From Oscillospiraceae bacterium (lineage in GTDB: Bacteria; Bacillota; Clostridia; Oscillospirales; Oscillospiraceae), in contig CAJTFN010000002.1 in assembly GCA_910575815.1 (NCBI GenBank), forward strand, positions 233,810 through 297,809: a stretch of 64,000 nt of DNA, written 5' to 3'. The position numbers and the translations under genes are program-made. Below, one piece after another: positions 58,159-64,000 of the stretch. Each line of letters begins with the position of its first letter. Positions within the stretch are counted from its first letter, which is position 1. The notes under the pieces are model-generated. The model was not told the DNA's origin, searched no databases, and worked only from the letters and a program-made list of their open reading frames with translations.

Positions 58159-59055
58159 TCAGTTTTCCGCGTAGGCCCGATCCAGCAAGGACTTCGTCCG
58201 GTCAAAGTCCGCCAGATCCCGGATGTAGACCCGAAGGTCCCCGGTTCCCCAATGGCCCTTGCCCCGCACATCCTCCACCCGTCCGGGCTCCAGCTCCACC
58301 GTGTCCGGGTCCAGGCGCAAATGGAGCAGTATGCTGTTCTGGTAAATCTCCGCGCAGACGACATTCTTGATTTTCTTAAAAGCCACATAGAGCTTGAGCT
58401 GGTTCTCCGAGATGTCGTCCCCCAGGGAGAGGATGTAGTCGTGGATGGTGTAGTAAAGATTCCGGTATATCTCCGGCGCTTCTTCCAAACGCTGCCGGAA
58501 GGGCTTGTCGCCCTTGCTGTTCTTTTTGACCGGCACGGCCACCTCCTCGGTGACCGGCTGAACCTGGGGCGCGTTCAAAAACTCAAAGGCAATCAAATCG
58601 TCTCCATACTGGTGGTACTTCACCAGCTTGATATTCCGCTGCATCTGATTCACCGCGTGTTCGTCAAACTTCGTAAAATTCCTGGCGATGCAGATGACAC
58701 AGGGCATGCTCCAGTCAATCTGCCCGGCCTTCTCAACCCCCAGCTTCTCCATCACCAAAAGCTTAAAGTCCGCCTTGTGATCCAGCAGCCAGTCCAGATA
58801 AAAGAGGCCCTGATTAATCACATTTTCGCTCATACTGCGCTTGTACTCAAAAATAACCGGACAGTTGTTCTCATCAATTCCGATGCTGTCCATCCGTCCG
58901 GTTGTGGTCTTGTATTCTGTCTTCAAAAAGGTGACGCCAAAAAAGGCCGCCATGTTCTTTTCCAGCAGCGCCTGTAGTTCCCGCTCAAAGGCCGCCTGTT
59001 CCGGGGCCAGCTCGGTCACGCCGTTCTTAATGGAAAACAATCTGAAATCCGCCAT
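58159..59055 (-). CDS. PD-(D/E)XK-like protein with C-terminal DUF5655 domain
   Basis: 298 residues. The N-terminal half (about 1-110) has a nuclease-like core: GRMDSIGIDENNCPVIFEYKR carries the Asp and the E-x-K of a PD-(D/E)XK fold, with a preceding Glu-rich helix. The C-terminal part (about 190-295; FRQRLEEAPEIYRNLYYTIHD, IYQNSILLHLRLDP, RVYIRDLADFDRTKSLLDRAY) is DUF5655. Similar proteins are labelled predicted transport protein (COG3586), which has no experimental basis I know of. A DNA-related or defence role is possible but unproven. ATG 59055 with GAGGGAG is chosen over GTG 59061. Confidence 0.75.
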   Translation of the reverse strand: MADFRLFSIKNGVTELAPEQAAFERELQALLEKNMAAFFGVTFLKTEYKTTTGRMDSIGIDENNCPVIFEYKRSMSENVINQGLFYLDWLLDHKADFKLLVMEKLGVEKAGQIDWSMPCVICIARNFTKFDEHAVNQMQRNIKLVKYHQYGDDLIAFEFLNAPQVQPVTEEVAVPVKKNSKGDKPFRQRLEEAPEIYRNLYYTIHDYILSLGDDISENQLKLYVAFKKIKNVVCAEIYQNSILLHLRLDPDTVELEPGRVEDVRGKGHWGTGDLRVYIRDLADFDRTKSLLDRAYAEN

Positions 59056-59246
59056 ACCCACACTCCCTCAAAGCACAAAAAGAAGTCCGCCCCAGAATCT
59101 GTGTGCGAAGCACACAGCCGGCAAAAAAGACCTAACATGCTAACTATATCACAATTAACCCCCACAAAACAAGCCCAAAAGCCAACAAAGCTACGGTTGC
59201 CCGCCCATTTCACAGAAAAACCCCACACAGTCCCCTCCCATAAATC

Positions 59247-59271
59247 AAAAAAACGGACCCGCAGGTCCGTT
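59247..59271 (-). terminator. Terminator downstream of tRNA-Ser
   Basis: On the minus strand AACGGACC, loop TGCG, GGTCCGTT and TTTTTTT (plus-strand stem 59252-59259/59264-59271). The stretch from here to 59056 is AT-rich with one TGTGTGC-GAA-GCACACA hairpin and no gene. Confidence 0.8.
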
Positions 59272-59274
59272 CCC

Positions 59275-59377
59275 CGGCCCCGAAGCCAGCGAAGCGAATC
59301 GGGGCCGGAAGCGAAGAAATTCCCGCCATAGTGCAGTTTTCGGCAAAGCCGGAAACGGAACGGTGGCGGGAATTTCT
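59275..59377 (-). other. Structured region between tRNA-Ser and its terminator
   Basis: AGAAATTCCCGCCA (59315-59328) is exactly inverted at 59364-59377, enclosing TTTCGGC-AAA-GCCGGAAA. Next to it CGGCCCCG (59275-59282) pairs with CGGGGCCG (59300-59307). On the minus strand this lies in the 3' trailer of the tRNA transcript. It may be a processed small RNA or a repeat; no coding frame. Confidence 0.5.
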
Positions 59378-59381
59378 GAGC

Positions 59382-59472
59382 TGGCGCAGCGGGTGGGATT
59401 CGAACCCACGGTACCCTTGCGGGTACACCTGATTTCGAGTCAGGGCCGTTATAACCACTTCGATACCGCTGC
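59382..59472 (-). tRNA. tRNA-Ser(CGA)
   Basis: On the minus strand GCAGCGG..CCGCTGC acceptor arm, D-arm with TATCGAAGTGG, anticodon loop CTCGAAA in the stem CTGA..TCAG, giving anticodon CGA (reads UCG). The long variable arm GTACCCGCAAGGGTAC typical of serine tRNAs and the T-loop GGTTCGAATCC are present. The discriminator is G and CCA is encoded. Its promoter and terminator are both visible, so it is a single-tRNA transcription unit. Confidence 0.96.
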
Positions 59473-59526
59473 ATAGGCGCCGGTCAAACGGACAGTTCAT
59501 CTCTGTCTTCCCGGTGCGCAGCCCTT

Positions 59527-59555
59527 ATTATGCCACAACTTTTCCCCCGTTGCAA
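59527..59555 (-). promoter_or_regulatory. tRNA-Ser promoter
   Basis: On the minus strand TTGCAA (59555-59550), 17 bases, CATAAT (59532-59527), 55 bases upstream of the mature tRNA. Confidence 0.65.
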
Positions 59556-59595
59556 GAGGAAAGGACGCCGAACAAAAAATTTTCCGCCCTGAATC

Positions 59596-60708
59596 CTATC
59601 CGCCATACAAAAACGCGTCGCATTTCAGCATGCCATTGTATAGCTTCCGCTTCTTGTCCACTGGACGGCCGAAGCAGCGCTCAAACTCCGTGTGGGAGCT
59701 CAGCACCAGCACCCGCCACTTGGGGGGCAAGTCCTCCAGTGCCTGCCCAAAGGCCCGGTACAGCGCCTCCGCCTCCCGTTTCTCCAGCAGCCGCTCCCCG
59801 TAGGGCGGATTGGTCACCAGCTGGCCATACTCGCCGTCCCGGTGAAACTTCCCCGCGTCCGCCACCTCAAAGCGCACGCAGTCCTCCACCCCCGCCAGCT
59901 CCGCGTTGTGCCGGGCCAGTTCCACGGCGGCCGGGTCGATGTCGCCGCCCCAGATGTCGTAATTCCCATGGAATTCCTTGTCCTGAGCCTCGTCCGCCGC
60001 GTCCATCCAGAGCCTCGGGTCCATAGATTTCCACCGCTGGGCGGAGAATCGCCGGTCCAGACCCGGGGCCCGGTTTTTGGCGATCAGGGCCGCTTCGATG
60101 GGTATGGTGCCGCTGCCGCAGAAGGGGTCGCAAAAGGGATCCCTGCCCCGGTAGCGGGCGAGAGTCACCAGGGCCGCGGCCAGGGTCTCCCGAAGGGGCG
60201 CGCCCATGTTCCGGGCCCGGTAGCCCCGTTTATAGAGCCCTTCGCCGGAGGTGTCCAAATACAAAAAGGCCTGGTCCTTGATGATGGCAAACTGAATCTG
60301 ATAGCGGCTTCCCGTCTCCGGCAGGGTTTCGCAGCCGTAGGCGCTCCCAAGCCGCTTTGCCGCCGCTTTTTTCACAATGGCCTGGCAGGCGGGGACGGAG
60401 TGGAGGGTGGAGTTCAAGGAATAACCCTTCACGGGGAACTCGCCCTCCCGGGGGATAAAGTCCTCCCAGGGCAGGGCCAGAACGCCCTGAAAGAGGGACT
60501 CGAAATCCGGGGCGGGGAAGGGATTTCCCAGCTCCATCAGCACCCGGGCGCCGCAGCGCAAGTTGATATTCAGCCGGGGGATGTCTGCTAGGGTCCCCTC
60601 ACAGTGGACCCGGCCGTTTTCCGCCTGAACGCCGGAAAGGCCCAGGCGCTTCATCTCGTTGGCTACCAGGGCCTCCAGGCCCAGAAGACAGGGGACGGTT
60701 AAGGTCAA
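59596..60708 (-). CDS. THUMP-domain RNA methyltransferase (RlmL/YpsC type)
   Basis: 370 residues. The N-terminal ferredoxin-like and THUMP domains (about 1-155; LEALVANEMKRLGLSGVQAE) bind RNA. The class I SAM domain follows, with FCDPFCGSGTIPIEAAL (motif I, about 190-206), GGDIDPAAVELARHNAEL and the NPPYGERL catalytic motif typical of N6-adenine or N2-guanine methylation. By similarity it methylates 23S rRNA guanine like the N-terminal half of RlmL, but the exact base is not certain. The start is TTG 60708, with GGAGGG upstream; no ATG fits. Confidence 0.9.
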   Translation of the reverse strand: MTLTVPCLLGLEALVANEMKRLGLSGVQAENGRVHCEGTLADIPRLNINLRCGARVLMELGNPFPAPDFESLFQGVLALPWEDFIPREGEFPVKGYSLNSTLHSVPACQAIVKKAAAKRLGSAYGCETLPETGSRYQIQFAIIKDQAFLYLDTSGEGLYKRGYRARNMGAPLRETLAAALVTLARYRGRDPFCDPFCGSGTIPIEAALIAKNRAPGLDRRFSAQRWKSMDPRLWMDAADEAQDKEFHGNYDIWGGDIDPAAVELARHNAELAGVEDCVRFEVADAGKFHRDGEYGQLVTNPPYGERLLEKREAEALYRAFGQALEDLPPKWRVLVLSSHTEFERCFGRPVDKKRKLYNGMLKCDAFLYGG

Positions 60709-60791
60709 AAGGAGTCCCTCCTTTATTTTCTTTTGATTTTATAAAATTTAGTATAGCAGATGGGAAGGGGATTTTCAACTCCTCCCTTGGA

Positions 60792-61121
60792 GGGGGCTGG
60801 TGCTCGCCCTTGCGGGCGGGGAGGATTTCAGCCATGAAGATGGCTGGTGCTTTGCACCCCCCATTTTCTCTTTTTCTTGCCAGAAGAAAAAGAGAAAACG
60901 GGCCGTGCACGGTCCAAAAGAGAAAAAGAAGTACGGGGGTTGCGATACGGGGGCGCGCCTGAATGACTGGCGGGAGACAGGAATGACCTCCCCGCGGCGT
61001 GGTGCAACGGGGGCTGGTGGTTTTCGACTTGGCGTATTCCTCTTTCCGCTGTCGCTGGCTTGGTAAGATAAGCGGCCTGGATTCCTTCTTTCCTCATCTG
61101 CTCTTCTATCGATAGAACACC
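60792..61121 (+). repeat. Large interspersed repeat, copy E
   Basis: GGGGCTGGTGCTCGCCCTTG to TCTATCGATAGAACACC, closest to copy B in its middle section (GGGAGACAGGAATGAC, CGCGGCGTGGTGCAACGGGG). It lies between the divergent ends of the RNA methyltransferase start and the exchanger gene. Frames on both strands here encode only repeat-derived peptides. Confidence 0.88.
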
Positions 61122-61123
61122 TT

Positions 61124-61149
61124 GTAGGGGCGGACAATTTGTCCGCCCT
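61124..61149. repeat. Short GTAGGGGC-type hairpin repeat beside copy E
   Basis: GTAGGGGCGGACAATTTGTC then CGCCC, identical in its core to the unit at 44958. It is followed by the same TCTCGT..GGAAC..GGTAGAACG tail, showing that the conserved unit extends past the hairpin. Confidence 0.75.
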
Positions 61150-61285
61150 TCTCTCGTCGCGGAACCGCTTCGGTAGAACGCCCCCCGCCCTTTCGCCGTG
61201 CCAATCCACAAAATCGATCTTTCCTCTGCCGCCAAAACACAAACCGGCGCGGATTTTCCGCGCCGGTTTGTTTGCCTCTTACGCA

Positions 61286-62242
61286 TTACGCAACCAGCAT
61301 GGCCACATAGGTTGCGTACAACCCTAACATAATCACTCCCTGCCAACGGTAAAACCGCTGGGTCACCAGTGGCGGAAGAACGGCAATGCAGCACAGGGCC
61401 AGGCACACCGGCATATCCAGCGCCGTGGTCTGACTTCCAATGGTCAGCGCCCCGCCGGAGACGGCGGAGCAGATGGGGAGAATCATGGTCAGATCAATGA
61501 CATTCGCCCCGATGATATTCCCCACGGACATGGACGCCTCTTTCTTGGCGATGGCCGTCAGAGTGGTGACCAGCTCCGGCAAAGACGTGCCGATGGCCAC
61601 CATGGTGACGCCAATGATGCTGGCGGGAACTCCCATTAAAAGCGCCAGTTCGCTGCCGTAGTCGATGAGCAGCTGGGAGCCGATGACGATGGCCGTGATG
61701 CCCAGGAGGAAGAGAAGAAGCTTTTGCGTCATCTGCCGCCGGGAGGCCGTGCGGCCCTTGTGGCGGGTTTCCCGGTCCTGGGCCATGCTGGATTTGGCGT
61801 CCTGGAGATTGTTCCAGAGATAATAGCCGAATATTACAAATAGCAGCAGCCCCGGCAGGACCTCCAGCACCCCGCCCCGGCAAAGCACCATGAGCAGCGC
61901 CGCCCCGGCCACCATGAGCAGCGCCTTGGTTTGAAACTGGGCGCGCTTCACGACGGAGGGAATACAGACCAGGGAGATGCCCAGGATTAGGCCCAGATTG
62001 GCGGTGACGGATCCCACGGCGTTCCCCACCGCCAGGTCGACCTCCCCCTGAAGGGTGCCGGTAACGGAGACCGTCAGCTCCGGCAAGGTGGTGGCCAGGG
62101 AGACGATGGTGGCTCCGATGATGAACCGGGGAACGCCGGTGGACTCGGCGATCCACACGGCTCCGTCCAGGAACCAGTCCCCGCCCTTGATGATGAGCAG
62201 AAGGCCCAGCAGAAACAACAAAACAGCAATCCAGATTTCCAT
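61286..62242 (-). CDS. Calcium/sodium (cation) antiporter, CaCA family
   Basis: 318 residues with ten transmembrane helices in two inverted halves. The two alpha-repeats are GATIVSLATTLPELTVSVTG with GNAVGSVTANLGLILG (first half) and GVTMVAIGTSLPELVTTLTA with GNIIGANVIDLTMILP (second half). YrbG-like proteins move calcium or manganese against sodium or protons. The leader resembles the manganese-sensing yybP-ykoY riboswitch, which favours manganese export as its role. ATG 62242 is the start; the longer frame runs back into the leader RNA. Confidence 0.93.
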   Translation of the reverse strand: MEIWIAVLLFLLGLLLIIKGGDWFLDGAVWIAESTGVPRFIIGATIVSLATTLPELTVSVTGTLQGEVDLAVGNAVGSVTANLGLILGISLVCIPSVVKRAQFQTKALLMVAGAALLMVLCRGGVLEVLPGLLLFVIFGYYLWNNLQDAKSSMAQDRETRHKGRTASRRQMTQKLLLFLLGITAIVIGSQLLIDYGSELALLMGVPASIIGVTMVAIGTSLPELVTTLTAIAKKEASMSVGNIIGANVIDLTMILPICSAVSGGALTIGSQTTALDMPVCLALCCIAVLPPLVTQRFYRWQGVIMLGLYATYVAMLVA

Positions 62243-62259
62243 AACATCCACCGCTTTCC

Positions 62260-62489
62260 ATAAAATCAGCGAGACCCTCACCGCATGAGGACAACACCGG
62301 AACCCCGGCAGTTGTCTCACACGATAAAAGTCTCGCTTTTGAGGCCGCGCGCCCGGACATGGTCTCCGGCGGCGTGTGGCTTCCAGCGGGCCCGGGCGGG
62401 AAGGCGTTCCCTGCCGTGATGACGAGCCGCGCCACGTGTTTCTCCGTCCGCGCTGGGCGGGCGGCATGATTCGTAAGCTACTCCCTTTT
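62260..62489 (-). promoter_or_regulatory. Candidate yybP-ykoY (manganese) riboswitch
   Basis: On the minus strand the leader opens AAAAGGGAGTAGC (62489-62477) and later has AAAAGCGAGACTTTTATCG (from about 62340), the two paired halves expected of yybP-ykoY (GGGGAGUAG and GAGACCUUU type). GCGAGAC (62336-62330) can instead pair with GTCTCGC (62275-62269), which is followed by TGATTTTAT, a plausible expression platform. The downstream CaCA exchanger is a typical member of the regulon. The middle stems are longer and more GC-rich than usual. Confidence 0.65.
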
Positions 62490-62512
62490 ATGAACGTCTG
62501 AGCTGTGAGACC

Positions 62513-62542
62513 ACTATAAAGAAATCATACATGCTTTGTCAA
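62513..62542 (-). promoter_or_regulatory. Promoter of the riboswitch-exchanger transcript
   Basis: On the minus strand TTGACA (62542-62537), 18 bases, TATAGT (62518-62513), about 25 bases before the aptamer. Confidence 0.65.
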
Positions 62543-62687
62543 TGCTAACTTTGCCGGATTTTGGCAGACGCGGGGAAGAATGGACAAAGATTTGCGGAGT
62601 CTTTACGGCCGCAGCCCGAAGGCCGGGGAAAGGTGTCCTTTCAGAGGGAAACGGTGTTGGCATCGCCTGGGTTTGGGAGGTTGGCGG

Positions 62688-63746
62688 TTAAATCTCCGGG
62701 TCAAAGCCGATGTGCTTGACCAGGAGGGACCGGCCCTCCGGGGAGTGTCCCTCCGGGACGAAGCCGCAGTCCAGGAAAAAGCGCCGGGCCTCCTCCTGCC
62801 GGGGCTGAAGGACGGACAGGGTTTCCACACCCTGGGCGCGGGTGTGCTGCACGGCCTGCCCGATCAGCTGGATGCCGAAGCCCCGCTTCCGGCAGTCGGG
62901 ACGGATGTAAGCCAGGACGATCCGGCCTGTCTCCGGGGACAAACGGAGAAGCCCCACGGGCTCCTCCTCCCGGTAGCCGGACAGGGTCAGTCCGGCGGCG
63001 GGAAGGGGCCCCTCCTCCCCCGCTTCCGCCCAAGCGGCGGTAAGGCCCTCCTCCCCCGCTAAGGGCTGGAACCAGAGTCCCGGTTCCAGGGCCACAGCCC
63101 GTTTTACCGGCTTCTCGCCGGCCAGATACACGGGGTCTGTCAGGTGGCGGTTATCGTTTTGCCAGATCACATGAAGGTCCTCCCCGTCCCACTCCAGGAG
63201 AGAGACGGCGGTGTTGTCTCCGGTGGGAGACTGGGCTCCGGTGTCCCGGAGGGAGATGCCCTGGAGGTTTGCCAGAAGGAGGCGGATGGCGTAACCGTGG
63301 GAGAAGACGGTCAGGGTCTTTCCGGGGTTCTCCCGGGCGATTTCCTCCACGGCGGCGCGGACCCGGGCCAGCACCTCCGCCGGAGTCTCGGCTCCGGGGA
63401 TGGACCAGCGGTCCATGCGGCTGCCGAAATCCGCCATGGCCTCCGGCGTGCGGCGGGCGATGTCCCCCCAGGTCCGCTCCTCCCAGTCCCCCACATAGAT
63501 TTCCCGAAGGTCCTTCCGGAGGTGAAGCGGCAGCCCCTTGGGCTTGTACACGGCGGAAGCGGTGGCACGGGTCCGGTAGAGGTCGCTGGCGTACACGGCG
63601 TCCACCTGGATGCCGGCGAAGCGCCGGGCCAGGGCCTGGACCTGACGCCAGCCCCGGTCGGTGAGGTTGCTGTCGTGCTGGCCCTGGGCGATGCGGTAGA
63701 GGTTGCCCTCGGCCTCGGCGTGACGGATGAGATAGATGGTGGTCAT
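62688..63746 (-). CDS. Histidine phosphatase-GNAT acetyltransferase fusion
   Basis: 352 residues in two enzymes. Residues 1 to about 205 are a phosphoglycerate-mutase-like phosphatase: catalytic LIRHAEAEGN (His 8), SDLYRTRATASA, the Glu motif LREIYVGDWEERTWGD and the second His in TVFSHGYAIRLLLA. Residues about 255-350 are a GNAT domain, with YIRPDCRKRGFGIQLIGQAV (acetyl-CoA loop) and EARRFFLDCGFVPEG. The combined substrate is unknown. CAGGAGG precedes ATG 63746. No frameshift separates the halves, so it is a true fusion in this sequence. Confidence 0.9.
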   Translation of the reverse strand: MTTIYLIRHAEAEGNLYRIAQGQHDSNLTDRGWRQVQALARRFAGIQVDAVYASDLYRTRATASAVYKPKGLPLHLRKDLREIYVGDWEERTWGDIARRTPEAMADFGSRMDRWSIPGAETPAEVLARVRAAVEEIARENPGKTLTVFSHGYAIRLLLANLQGISLRDTGAQSPTGDNTAVSLLEWDGEDLHVIWQNDNRHLTDPVYLAGEKPVKRAVALEPGLWFQPLAGEEGLTAAWAEAGEEGPLPAAGLTLSGYREEEPVGLLRLSPETGRIVLAYIRPDCRKRGFGIQLIGQAVQHTRAQGVETLSVLQPRQEEARRFFLDCGFVPEGHSPEGRSLLVKHIGFDPEI

Positions 63747-63795
63747 GACGGTGCCTCCTGATGCGCTCCGGCGGGGAGCGTGGTTTGTTTTCCAT

Positions 63796-63824
63796 AGTAT
63801 AGCGCTTTTTTCAGACATTGGCAA
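63796..63824 (-). promoter_or_regulatory. Promoter of the phosphatase-GNAT gene
   Basis: On the minus strand TTGCCA (63824-63819), 17 bases, TATACT (63801-63796), 50 bases before the ATG. The remaining 63825-64000 shows a GGGGGTAAAA tandem pair near 63935 and an AGACCA..TGGTCT inverted repeat, but no gene. Confidence 0.65.
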
Positions 63825-64000
63825 ATGGATGCCGAATTTTTTCCGCCGGCGGGGACATACTGAAGCTGTGCCGGAAAAGTCTGCAAAGGAAAAGTCAATA
63901 GAAAATTTACAGAAAAGTGAAGAAGGAAGAAGGGGGTAAAAGGGGGTAAAAAAGGCACAACAACAAGACCACCGCAGGAACGCTGGTCTGGGAAAGAATT

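Overview
The window is GC-rich, densely packed bacterial DNA. I read it as the chromosome of an anaerobic, low-oxygen-tolerant Clostridia member, most likely Oscillospiraceae/Ruminococcaceae-like (the Flavonifractor/Oscillibacter neighbourhood). The reasons are T-box leaders, a rubrerythrin-rubredoxin pair, a QueT transporter, SLH-type secreted proteins, Jag/YidC/RnpA/RpmH of Firmicutes type, AGGAGG ribosome binding sites and TTGACA-17-TATAAT promoters. This is inference from gene content; there is no rRNA gene in the window to confirm it. No prophage, plasmid, CRISPR array or intact transposase is visible.

Layout. 1-10 kb: start of dnaA (leaving the window on the minus strand), phosphoglucomutase, an EF-G paralogue, an SLH protein, a free-standing small RNA locus, rubrerythrin/rubredoxin, a LacI regulator, queT behind a structured leader, and a nitroreductase. 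10-19 kb: an ECF sigma factor with its membrane anti-sigma partner, a CAT-like acetyltransferase, a lipoprotein, and a translation/RNA-quality run (rsmA, two small genes, mrnC, rqcH). 19-24 kb: two tandem paralogous membrane proteins of unknown role and the rpmH-rnpA-yidD-yidC-jag operon. 24-40 kb: a cysteine-rich membrane protein, pcrA, a Cys-rich small protein, a ModE-like regulator, pfkA, an Fe-S aldo/keto reductase, an HxlR/flavin reductase pair, a dicarboxylate symporter, dapF, TetR and a sodium:solute symporter. 40-55 kb: a Leu T-box leader driving a DUF2500 gene and leuS, an SPFH/NfeD pair, an FHA-SEDS fusion with a penicillin-binding protein, and a Met T-box controlling metNIQ. 55-64 kb: DUF368, a sodium:alanine symporter, a PD-(D/E)XK-like protein, tRNA-Ser(CGA), an RNA methyltransferase, a CaCA exchanger behind a probable manganese riboswitch, and a phosphatase-GNAT fusion.

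The most striking unexplained feature is a family of about 330-bp interspersed repeats. Each is a string of short inverted repeats, and they occur only between genes (41.6, 44.6, 47.1, 56.0 and 60.8 kb). One locus is a head-to-head pair forming a roughly 570-bp palindrome inside the T-box-DUF2500-leuS unit. Three copies carry a short GTAGGGGC-type hairpin repeat at the same end, which also occurs alone at 36.9 kb. Other RNA- or DNA-level signals are a 163-bp nested palindrome behind pcrA, a promoter-plus-terminator small RNA at 6.76 kb, and four leader RNAs (Leu and Met T-boxes, a queT leader and a yybP-ykoY-like leader). rpmH-jag is unusually placed about 23 kb from dnaA.
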